This document shows, piece by piece, positions 7,422 to 17,909 of a DNA stretch of 30,894 nt; position 1 is the stretch's first letter; each line of letters opens with the position of its first letter. This stretch comes from an uncultured Prevotella sp. (GTDB lineage Bacteria > Bacteroidota > Bacteroidia > Bacteroidales > Bacteroidaceae). The notes under the pieces were generated by a model. The model was not told the DNA's origin and did no database searches. It was given only the letters and a program-made list of their open reading frames with translations. The stretch covers positions 1 through 30,894 of the forward strand of contig CAKQPF010000042.1 in assembly GCA_934256705.1 (NCBI GenBank), written 5' to 3'. A program made the position numbers and the translations under genes.

Positions 7422-8510
7422 TCAGCAATTAGTCACGCGTAGATGATATTTCTTATTATCATACGAGACAGACATAAAACCTTGCCGGCAATTTATCTTT
7501 GAAGAAATATCAAGAGCCACCAGCCCCATCGTCCTGCGAAGATTCACCTCTACACAAGGATTTACCAGAAATCCACCATCCTCCTTTTTTGCCACAATCA
7601 TCATATCCACTCCAAGACAGATAGAAAGATTGCCGAGAGGTGCCAATACGGATGACAGTTCTCTTTCGAGACGCAGCAATATTTCGTCAAACAAGTCGAG
7701 ATCTATAAATCTTGAGATTATCTCGCGCTTCGCTTCCTCCGCAGCAAGAAGACTACCAGTGTAAGCTCCGCTTCGAGTTTCAAAGAGAGACAAGCCAAGG
7801 AAATGGACAGTCCCGTCAGAGTTGCGAATAAATTCCGCTCCGAAATCTTTCACCTTATTATATATAGGCTCCACCATTATGCCTCCCTGATTGCGAATTG
7901 TATTGGCAGTCCAGTTGCAGGCATTTTCAGTCGCTTTACCATCAAAGAAATACCTGATTCCCCTACCGCTGCTACTCCAAGGGGCTTTGGCTACAATATT
8001 TCTTTCCTTCAACAAAATCACGTCAAAACCCTCTTTGTCTGTGACATAGGTGCTTTCACCGCAAGTGTGTCCTTCAAGACCGTTGCGAAGAGAGACAAGC
8101 ATATCGGTCGTAATACGTCTGTTTGACAACTGTCTGACTTCTTCTATCTGTTCTTTTGTCGGTAAAAGTCTTTCCGGAACTCCCGATTTCCGGAATTGAA
8201 AGCGTAAAGCCTTGTCCCATCCCCATGCATCTATTGCATGAAGAAAAGCTCCACTTTGCTGAGCTACATGGGCAAGCTGGTCAAATGTGCAGAATTCCAC
8301 ATCCGGCGTCTTTATCTTCTTTACGTTTTGCAATGAGGAATATGCACTATCCACATCTTCGACCACCACGATGTCGCCGTCATCAGACCAAAGTGCGGGC
8401 AAAAAAGAAAGATCATTACGCAGTTGGCGCCCTGCATGTGGAGGGGTAAATCGTTCTTGGTTTGCCGCAAGCGCAAGGTCGTGGTCGGGATTGAATATTC
8501 TAATTGTCAT
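7422..8510 (-). CDS. ATP-grasp-like protein of unknown substrate
   Basis: The 362-residue protein looks like an ATP-grasp ligase. NIVAKAPWSSSGRGIR (residues 171-186) carries a candidate ATP-binding lysine (K175) and a Gly/Ser-rich loop; VEP (213-215) offers the adenine-contacting glutamate; VNPCVEVNLRRTMG (316-329) resembles the ENxR-type magnesium site, with E321 and N323. The N-terminus IFNPDHDLALA is unusual and characteristic of a Bacteroidota group that I recognise only as conserved hypothetical. ATP-grasp enzymes join a carboxylate to an amine or thiol through an acyl phosphate; the substrate here cannot be inferred. It is cytoplasmic by sequence. It stands alone on its strand, with a TAACTTTG box upstream and the divergent AAA ATPase gene beyond. 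Confidence 0.7.
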   Translation of the reverse strand: MTIRIFNPDHDLALAANQERFTPPHAGRQLRNDLSFLPALWSDDGDIVVVEDVDSAYSSLQNVKKIKTPDVEFCTFDQLAHVAQQSGAFLHAIDAWGWDKALRFQFRKSGVPERLLPTKEQIEEVRQLSNRRITTDMLVSLRNGLEGHTCGESTYVTDKEGFDVILLKERNIVAKAPWSSSGRGIRYFFDGKATENACNWTANTIRNQGGIMVEPIYNKVKDFGAEFIRNSDGTVHFLGLSLFETRSGAYTGSLLAAEEAKREIISRFIDLDLFDEILLRLERELSSVLAPLGNLSICLGVDMMIVAKKEDGGFLVNPCVEVNLRRTMGLVALDISSKINCRQGFMSVSYDNKKYHLRVTNC

Positions 8511-8532
8511 CGTTATTCTGATAATTTTTGTG

Positions 8533-8540
8533 CAAAGTTA
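8533..8540 (-). promoter_or_regulatory. Promoter -7 box of the ATP-grasp-like gene
   Basis: The minus strand reads TAACTTTG, 22 bases before the ATG at 8510. No TTTG is placed at the normal -33 distance, so only the -7 box is supported. Confidence 0.55.
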
Positions 8541-8634
8541 AGAAATTATATTCGTTATTTTCTGCTTGCAAATCGTTTTCTATCAGTTAAAAGTGCTAAA
8601 AAATGTAAAATATCTTCTTTTCTGTCAACTTGAC

Positions 8635-8665
8635 TTTGCAATTTGGAAAATAATAAGTAATTTTG
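8635..8665 (+). promoter_or_regulatory. Promoter of the AAA ATPase gene
   Basis: TTTG (8635-8638), a 19-base spacer and TAATTTTG (8658-8665) match both boxes of the Bacteroidota consensus. The ATG at 8701 lies 36 bases further on. Confidence 0.8.
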
Positions 8666-8700
8666 CACAAGTAAAAATACATATCTAAAAAACTAATTTA

Positions 8701-9888
8701 ATGGAAGTTTTCTTTCGCACTCATTCATATCTTGTGGAGCACACCAATGCCACACTCCGTCGCAGTCTGATGGACGAAATCGACTGGACTGACCGCCTTA
8801 TCGGAATTAAGGGAACACGCGGTGTGGGCAAGACGACTTTTCTTCTTCAATATGCGAAGGAAAAATATGGTCCGTTTGACAAGCGTTGCCTTTACATCAA
8901 CATGAACAATTTCTATTTTCAGGGACGTGGAATCTCCGATTTTGCAGGTGATTTCTATCGTCGTGGAGGCAGAGTATTGCTCATAGACCAGGTGTACAAG
9001 CAGAGTGACTGGAGTCGTGAATTAAGGTCTTGTTACGACCTTTACCCGGAACTTCAGATTGTCTTCACAGGATCGAGCGTTATGCGCTTGAAGGATGAAA
9101 ATCCGGAACTCAATGGAGTAGTAAAAAGTTACAACCTCAGAGGTTTTTCATTCCGTGAGTTTCTCAATCTTGAAACCGGCAACGATTTCCGCGCTTACAC
9201 CCTTGACCAGATCATCCACAATCATGAGCACATCATCAAGGAGATACTGCCAAAGGTAAGCCCGGCACAGTATTTCAAGAAATACATAGAGAAAGGCTTC
9301 TACCCTCTATATCTTGAACATTCCGACTATAGGGAGAATCTGCTCAAGACTATGAACATGACCACTGAGGTGGATATACTTCTCATCAAGCAGATAGAAC
9401 TGAAATACCTCACGAAAATCAAGAAACTTTTCTACCTTCTTGCTGTTGACGGACCAAAAACCCCAAATATCAGCCAGCTCGCCCACGAGATACAGACAAG
9501 TAGAGCCACGGTGATGAACTACATCAAATATCTGGCAGATGCACGTCTTATAAACATAATCTATCCTGTAGGACAGAGATTCCCTAAAAAACCGACAAAG
9601 GTGATGCTCCACAACTCCAACCTGCTTCACGCAATCTATCCTATCAATGTCGATGAGCAGACCAAGATGGAGACATTCTTCGTAAATGCCATGTGGAAAG
9701 ACCACAAAGTAAACCAAAGCCCACGCGATACATTCTATTATGTAGATGGAACCAAGAGATTCCGCATCTGCAACGCAGAAACAGAGCGCAAGGCAAGGTT
9801 CAACTCCGACATCATATATATGCGCTACAATACGGAAGTGGGAAAAGATAATCTAATACCTCTTTGGCTTCTCGGCTTCATGTATTGA
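8701..9888 (+). CDS. AAA family ATPase (AAA_14/DUF4143-like) with altered Walker B
   Basis: The 395-residue protein has a P-loop GTRGVGKT (residues 38-45), a Walker B-like RVLLIDQVYK (91-100), a sensor-like IVFTGSS (120-126), and a winged-helix segment NISQLAHEIQTSRATVMNYI at about 258-277. The layout fits the AAA_14 family of Bacteroidota ATPases whose C-termini often carry a DUF4143/nuclease-like domain; here the C-terminal portion (about 335-395) is short and ends in a hydrophobic PLWLLGFMY. The family is common and poorly understood. The Walker B glutamate expected after the aspartate is Gln97 (codon CAG at 8989-8991), which could slow hydrolysis. It has its own two-box promoter and lies 109 bases upstream of nifJ on the same strand. 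Confidence 0.82.
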   Translation: MEVFFRTHSYLVEHTNATLRRSLMDEIDWTDRLIGIKGTRGVGKTTFLLQYAKEKYGPFDKRCLYINMNNFYFQGRGISDFAGDFYRRGGRVLLIDQVYKQSDWSRELRSCYDLYPELQIVFTGSSVMRLKDENPELNGVVKSYNLRGFSFREFLNLETGNDFRAYTLDQIIHNHEHIIKEILPKVSPAQYFKKYIEKGFYPLYLEHSDYRENLLKTMNMTTEVDILLIKQIELKYLTKIKKLFYLLAVDGPKTPNISQLAHEIQTSRATVMNYIKYLADARLINIIYPVGQRFPKKPTKVMLHNSNLLHAIYPINVDEQTKMETFFVNAMWKDHKVNQSPRDTFYYVDGTKRFRICNAETERKARFNSDIIYMRYNTEVGKDNLIPLWLLGFMY

Positions 9889-9997
9889 TGCCTTGTGGTC
9901 TGATGGGCCTATCCGTAAGTGCCGACATAAAAGAAAGCGACTAACTTATAAGTGTATAAAACTATATTATAACATTTTTTCTAATTATAAAACAAAA

Positions 9998-13573
<3,576 letters not shown>

Positions 13574-13604
13574 TTTGAGTTTGAAAGCTAACAAATAAAT
13601 GATA

Positions 13605-13653
13605 ATCCTGTCATTCCTAAGGTTTTAATCACTCTGGAATGACAGGATTTTTT
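13605..13653 (+). terminator. Rho-independent terminator of nifJ
   Basis: ATCCTGTCATTCC (13605-13617) pairs perfectly with GGAATGACAGGAT (13636-13648), followed directly by a run of T to 13653. Confidence 0.92.
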
Positions 13654-14430
13654 ACTTTTATCATTATTGTAGTTAGATTGAACAAAACAAAAAAAAATGT
13701 ACAATGAACATTGTCGTCACTTTCTTTCAATTGAGATCAAGAATACTACCAATAGGAGAATTTCGTCATTTTTGTAAGTAACCAGACAAACTCCTACCCT
13801 TATTCTGTACCGCATTGATAAACTAGCAAGATGTAACGACTATTACCATAAATAGTTGCTTGTTTTACATCCAAACTGCACAATTCATCAACATTTTAAC
13901 AAAAATTTTGAACGAAAATATTTCTGTACGTAAATACGCGATTCTCGCTCTTTTTTAGAAACCATTGAATTTCAGACAATTACAAAACAAGGCATAAATA
14001 ACATGGCGAAAACAACGTAAATATTGCGTAAAAATGCTGCAAAAGCTATGATATTGGGAGGTAATAGCTTAGTTATCGGAAGGTAAAAGCTAAGATATTA
14101 GGAGGTGAAAGCATAGATATTAGGAGGTGAAAGCATAGATATTAGGCCGTAAAGTCTTAGTCTTTATGTGCGAATAGCTTTCAATTCACTTTTTTCTGCC
14201 TTTTTTCTCACTGCGCATCACTATTCAAGCTCCGTTTTTCCTTTGTGAGGTCGGAGGTTTTTTGTTCGGTTTTTAACAATTGCAAAAAAAATACAAAAGG
14301 AGATGGTCAACGCTTCTTTTACATTGGAAAGAGACTTCTTCCAACAAAAAAAATGGGGTTTCGACAGTATGGCCAGAAACCAACTTGACGAAAACCCACA
14401 ATCGAATATCGAGTATTTCTCTGTTATTAC
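13654..14430. other. Long intergenic region between nifJ and the UDP-glucose dehydrogenase gene
   Basis: No supported gene lies in these nearly 780 bases. Contents: a short palindrome ACAATGAACATTGT (13701-13714); an imperfect hairpin joining 13835-13844 and 13851-13860; the 22-bp tandem repeats at 14044-14153; and a weak terminator-like CTCCG...CGGAGGTTTTTT at about 14229-14264. AT content is high and stop codons are dense. The one longer frame (from a TTG at 14280, 74 codons) overlaps the end of the opposite gene and has no protein-like features. Confidence 0.7.
14044..14153. repeat. Five tandem 22-bp repeats
   Basis: Five direct copies of 22 bp each start at 14044, 14066, 14088, 14110 and 14132; the best-conserved form is AGCATAGATATTAGGAGGTG plus two A. 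Copies 3 and 4 differ at a single base, and copies 1, 2 and 5 diverge more. A partial sixth copy (GTCTTAGTCTTTATG) follows. The period is about two helical turns and not a multiple of three, so it is not coding. There are no spacers, so it is not a CRISPR array. Function unknown. Confidence 0.85.
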
Positions 14431-15777
14431 TTAGTCGCGGCGGAAAATATCGCGTGTATAAACCTTTCCTTCGACATCGTCAAGACATGAGTCGTAACGA
14501 TTAGCAATGATGGCATGTGACAAAGACTTGAACTTAGCAAGATCATTGACCACCTTACTGCCGAAGAAAGTTGTTCCATCTTCAAGCGTTGGCTCATAGA
14601 TGATTACTTCTGCGCCCTTAGCCTTGATACGCTTCATTATACCCTGAATGGCAGACTGACGGAAATTGTCTGAGTTTGACTTCATTGTCAGGCGATAAAC
14701 TCCAATGGTACATCCGGATGACTCCTTGGCATATTGTATGTTGCTTGAGTAGTCGTACCAGCCAGCTTTGCGCAATACTGCATCGGCAATATAGTCTTTT
14801 CTGGTGCGGTTTGACTCTACGATTGCAGACATCATATTCTGCGGAACGTCCTGATAATTGGCAAGGAGCTGCTTGGTGTCCTTTGGAAGACAATAGCCAC
14901 CATATCCGAATGAAGGATTATTGTAGTGGGTTCCGATACGCGGATCAAGTCCCACACCTTCGATAATAGCTTCGCTGTCAAGTCCTTTTACTTCAGCGTA
15001 AGTGTCGAGTTCATTGAAATAGCTGACACGCAGAGCGAGGTAAGTGTTGGCAAAGAGTTTTACAGCCTCCGCTTCTTTCAGTCCCATGAACAGTGTGTCA
15101 ACATTCTCCTTGAGCGCACCTTCCTGAAGGAGCTTGGCAAATATTTCTGCAGACTCCTTCATGTGGTTGCCCTGAATCTTTCGGATAGCTTCATCTTCTG
15201 CCTTCCATTCATCTCCCATCATTTTTGGATAACCAACAATGATACGGGAAGGATAGAGATTGTCATAGAGGGCTTTGCTTTCCCTGAGGAATTCCGGAGA
15301 GAAGAGCAGACGGAATTCCCTGCGTCTGCCGTCAGACAATGGCGGCATTGAGGCGAATTTCTGTGCATACTTCACATAAAGTGAACGGCAATAACCTACA
15401 GGTATAGTGGATTTTATCACCATTGTGGCTTCCGGGTTGACTTCCAGGACGAGGTCAATCACTTCTTCCACATGACTGGTATCGAAATAATTCTTGACAG
15501 GGTCATAATTCGTAGGAGCAGCAATAACCACGAAATCGGCATCTCTGTAAGCCTCCTTGCCATCAAGGGTGGCTGTGAGGTTGAGTTGCTTTTCTGCAAG
15601 ATATTTCTCTATATACTCATCCTGGATTGGAGAAATGTGGTTATTGATTTTTTCCACCTTTTCAGGAATGACATCTACTGCAGTCACATGATGATGCTGA
15701 GCAAGAAGAGTCGCAATACTCAGTCCGACATAGCCCGTTCCGGCTACAGCCACTTTTATATCATTAAATTCACGCAT
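14431..15777 (-). CDS. ugd: UDP-glucose 6-dehydrogenase (nucleotide sugar dehydrogenase)
   Basis: The 448-residue enzyme oxidises UDP-glucose to UDP-glucuronate with two NAD+, feeding capsule or exopolysaccharide synthesis. Visible signatures are the NAD-binding GTGYVGLS (residues 13-20), VIKSTIPVGY (120-129), the middle domain LLFSPEFLRES (157-167) with substrate-binding residues, and the catalytic cysteine in GGYCLPKD (C296). I place the start at 15777 (MREFNDIKVAVAG), because the 22 upstream codons reach back to the promoter box at 15852-15859 and are not family-like. The length is typical. Other nucleotide-sugar dehydrogenases share the fold, so UDP-ManNAc dehydrogenase cannot be fully excluded, but the sequence around the active site fits Ugd. 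It is isolated, not within a visible polysaccharide cluster. Confidence 0.9.
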   Translation of the reverse strand: MREFNDIKVAVAGTGYVGLSIATLLAQHHHVTAVDVIPEKVEKINNHISPIQDEYIEKYLAEKQLNLTATLDGKEAYRDADFVVIAAPTNYDPVKNYFDTSHVEEVIDLVLEVNPEATMVIKSTIPVGYCRSLYVKYAQKFASMPPLSDGRRREFRLLFSPEFLRESKALYDNLYPSRIIVGYPKMMGDEWKAEDEAIRKIQGNHMKESAEIFAKLLQEGALKENVDTLFMGLKEAEAVKLFANTYLALRVSYFNELDTYAEVKGLDSEAIIEGVGLDPRIGTHYNNPSFGYGGYCLPKDTKQLLANYQDVPQNMMSAIVESNRTRKDYIADAVLRKAGWYDYSSNIQYAKESSGCTIGVYRLTMKSNSDNFRQSAIQGIMKRIKAKGAEVIIYEPTLEDGTTFFGSKVVNDLAKFKSLSHAIIANRYDSCLDDVEGKVYTRDIFRRD

Positions 15778-15851
15778 GTTTATAGTTTTATAATAATTAT
15801 AGAGGTTGTCCGTTTGCTTACTAAAGCGTACTCGTTTTAGCATACTGCATA

Positions 15852-15859
15852 CAAAGGTA
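15852..15859 (-). promoter_or_regulatory. Promoter -7 box of ugd
   Basis: The minus strand reads TACCTTTG, a TAnnTTTG match, about 75 bases before the chosen start at 15777. Confidence 0.6.
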
Positions 15860-15943
15860 CTGCTTTTTTTCGTATAATCATTATTTTTTCGCTAAAAAGA
15901 GTAATGTAATGAATGAATTCTTCTTTATGTCAGTTTTTTTTGT

Positions 15944-15951
15944 TACTTTTG
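15944..15951 (+). promoter_or_regulatory. Promoter -7 box of the FNT channel gene
   Basis: TACTTTTG matches TAnnTTTG. It ends one base before the first ATG (15953), so that ATG would lie at or ahead of the start of transcription; the box therefore argues for the next in-frame ATG at 15983. Confidence 0.6.
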
Positions 15952-15982
15952 CATGGCAATTCCAAATCACAACACTTTAGAT

Positions 15983-16615
15983 ATGCTAAAAGGCCAAACA
16001 CTATTTTATCTTCAGGCGATTCTTGCCGGTGTCCTCATCGGACTTGGTGACATCGTCTATGTTGCAACGGAGAACCACATTCTCGGATCCTTCCTTTTCT
16101 CACTTGGACTGCTCAGTATTCTCATTAAAGGTTATCCTTTATATACTGGAAGGATAGGCTATGTGGAAGCTTTCAAGGATTTGTGGAACCCGAGAAAAGG
16201 AATGCTCTCCATAATTCTCTTCAACTTTATCGGAATTGCCGCTGTCTGCGCATTGGCGAACATGAGCCGACTTGACCTTTCTGCTGTAGATGCAATGGTC
16301 CAGACGAAATGTTCGCAAACATGGTACAGCGCACTGTTTCTCTCATGGGGTTGCGGAGTAATGATGTATCTTGCAGTAAACGGATGGAAGAAAACGCAGA
16401 ATCCTCTGACCGTCATAATGCCTATCATGTTCTTCATCCTCTGTGGATTTGAACACTGCATTGCCAATTTTGGCTATTTCTGGATGTGGATAGCAGGCGA
16501 CGGCTTTGCTCATATGGCAGAGAGAATCGTGGAATTACCGCTCGGATTCTGCTGCAATCTGCTGATAATGATTTTCGGAAATGCTATCGGAAGTCTTTGT
16601 TTCTCAAAGATTTGA
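15983..16615 (+). CDS. Formate/nitrite transporter (FNT) family channel
   Basis: The product (210 residues from ATG 15983, 220 if ATG 15953 is used) has about six hydrophobic segments and the FNT signature CGFEHCIANFGYF near the fourth quarter, corresponding to the FEHSVANM-type motif with the channel histidine vicinity. FocA/NirC relatives are pentameric inner-membrane channels for formate, nitrite or hydrosulfide. At 210-220 residues it is shorter than FocA (about 285), mostly through short termini. The substrate is not decidable; formate export would suit a fermenting anaerobe with pyruvate:ferredoxin oxidoreductase. The shorter start is preferred because the promoter box directly abuts the first ATG. 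It leads a rightward run with kdsC, maf and clpC. Confidence 0.85.
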   Translation: MLKGQTLFYLQAILAGVLIGLGDIVYVATENHILGSFLFSLGLLSILIKGYPLYTGRIGYVEAFKDLWNPRKGMLSIILFNFIGIAAVCALANMSRLDLSAVDAMVQTKCSQTWYSALFLSWGCGVMMYLAVNGWKKTQNPLTVIMPIMFFILCGFEHCIANFGYFWMWIAGDGFAHMAERIVELPLGFCCNLLIMIFGNAIGSLCFSKI

Positions 16616-16692
16616 CATAACATCCAAGACTATGGCATAGAGTCTCGCCACCTATGTATTTGCACACATATATTGACCAAGAAAAATAAGCT

Positions 16693-17211
16693 ATGATCAA
16701 CTACGATTTGAAGAAAATAACGACAGTGATATTCGACGTTGACGGAGTATTGAGTGCCAATACAATTCCGATGGATTCCAACGGCAATCCTATCCGTACC
16801 ATGAATATCAAAGACGGTTATGCCATCCAATTAGCAGCAAAGCAAGGCATTCGTCTCGCTATCCTGACTGGAGGCAAGGACGATTCGATAGTGTATCGTT
16901 ACTCCAAACTTGGCATGAAGGATATTTTCATGGGCGCAGCAGTCAAGATTTCCATCTATGAGGACTACTGTAAGAAAAACGGACTTACAGATGAGGAAAT
17001 AATATATGTAGGCGATGATATTCCCGACTATGAGATAATGTCACGCACAGGATGCCCTTGCTGTCCGTCAGATGCCTGCAGCGACATCAAGCTTATTTCC
17101 ACTTATGTCAGCCCTAATCCTGGCGGCAACGGATGCGTAAGGGATATATTGGAGCAAGTACTGCGCGCCAAAGGCTTGTGGCTCAGTTCGGCAAAGGCTT
17201 TCGGCTGGTAG
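16693..17211 (+). CDS. kdsC: KdsC-like 3-deoxy-D-manno-octulosonate 8-phosphate phosphatase (HAD)
   Basis: The 172-residue protein is a cap-less HAD phosphatase: FDVDGVLS with nucleophile D15 and acid/base D17, LTGG (58-61), K85 and GDDIPDYEIM (107-116). The C-terminal GNGCVRDILEQVLRAKG matches KdsC, which dephosphorylates KDO-8-P in lipopolysaccharide inner-core synthesis and works as a tetramer. Unusual is a cysteine cluster (C121, C123, C124, C129) in place of the standard VADAHP-like segment. Some members of this group act on other sugar-acid phosphates, so KDO-8-P is probable, not certain. It is 77 bases after the FNT gene with no terminator between, and is followed by maf. Confidence 0.85.
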   Translation: MINYDLKKITTVIFDVDGVLSANTIPMDSNGNPIRTMNIKDGYAIQLAAKQGIRLAILTGGKDDSIVYRYSKLGMKDIFMGAAVKISIYEDYCKKNGLTDEEIIYVGDDIPDYEIMSRTGCPCCPSDACSDIKLISTYVSPNPGGNGCVRDILEQVLRAKGLWLSSAKAFGW

Positions 17212-17220
17212 GCTTTTGTT

Positions 17221-17269
17221 CATAATTCATAATTCATAATTCATAATTCACAATTCATAATTCATAATT
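17221..17269. repeat. Seven tandem CATAATT heptamers
   Basis: Seven head-to-tail copies of the 7-mer CATAATT (the fifth reads CACAATT) fill the gap between kdsC and maf. Such heptamer arrays are known as slippage-prone repeats; copy number probably varies between strains. Confidence 0.9.
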
Positions 17270-17288
17270 ATTGGTTCTCTAATTTATA

Positions 17289-17897
17289 ATGAAACTGATA
17301 TTAGCAAGCAATTCTCCAAGAAGACGGGAACTTCTCGGAGGTCTCGATATTCCATACGAAGTGCACGTAATCAAAGGCATTGACGAGAGTTACCCTGACT
17401 CTCTGCCTGTCAATGAGGTCGCAGGATTTATCGCCCAGAAAAAAGCCGCCCCTTATAAAGACTGGTTTGCCGACACGCAATCCGTGCCATCCGACATAAA
17501 GATGACAGACGATACTGTCATAGTAACTGCCGACACCGTAGTCGCTGTAGATGACAAGATACTCGGTAAACCCGTGTCAAAGGAAGATGCCCATAGTATG
17601 CTTAGAATGATAAGCGGCAGGACCCATCAGGTCTATACAGGAGTATGCCTGATGTCAGCCAAGTGCGAAAAGCACTTTTCGGTCAGCACAGATGTCACCT
17701 TCAGGGAACTGGCAGACGAAGAGATTTATTATTACATTGACAATTACAAGCCATTCGACAAAGCAGGAGCTTACGGCATCCAGGAATGGATAGGATATAT
17801 TGGAGTAACACGACTGGAAGGCAGCTATTTCAATGTGATGGGACTTCCAGTACAAAGGATAAACGACGAGCTCCGCATGATGGCACAGCTTTTGTAA
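17289..17897 (+). CDS. maf: Maf-like nucleoside triphosphate pyrophosphatase
   Basis: The 202-residue protein has the Maf signatures SNSPRRRELL (residues 7-16), TADTVV (80-85), DKAGAYGIQEW (157-167) and GSYFNVMGLP (178-187). Maf proteins cleave noncanonical or excess nucleotides (dTTP, UTP, m5UTP, or m7GTP depending on subgroup) to monophosphates as a housecleaning step; the GIQEW-type motif suits the dTTP/UTP group, a subgroup inference. Length is normal. It lies 12 bases upstream of the clpC-like gene, so the two are probably cotranscribed, with the heptamer array ahead of it. Confidence 0.92.
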   Translation: MKLILASNSPRRRELLGGLDIPYEVHVIKGIDESYPDSLPVNEVAGFIAQKKAAPYKDWFADTQSVPSDIKMTDDTVIVTADTVVAVDDKILGKPVSKEDAHSMLRMISGRTHQVYTGVCLMSAKCEKHFSVSTDVTFRELADEEIYYYIDNYKPFDKAGAYGIQEWIGYIGVTRLEGSYFNVMGLPVQRINDELRMMAQLL

Positions 17898-17909
17898 GTA
17901 CACTCGTAT

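Noticed and set aside
9893..9997. Upstream extension of nifJ by 35 codons
   Set aside because: The added residues (basic, Tyr/Lys-rich) are not part of the family; ATG 9998 gives the standard N-terminus.
14044..14153. CRISPR array or plasmid origin
   Set aside because: Repeats are directly adjacent without spacers and no cas or rep gene is nearby; iteron resemblance is only by length.
14280..14504. 74-codon frame from a TTG after the 22-bp repeats
   Set aside because: No ribosome site, low-complexity Lys/Ser/Leu text and overlap with the end of ugd.
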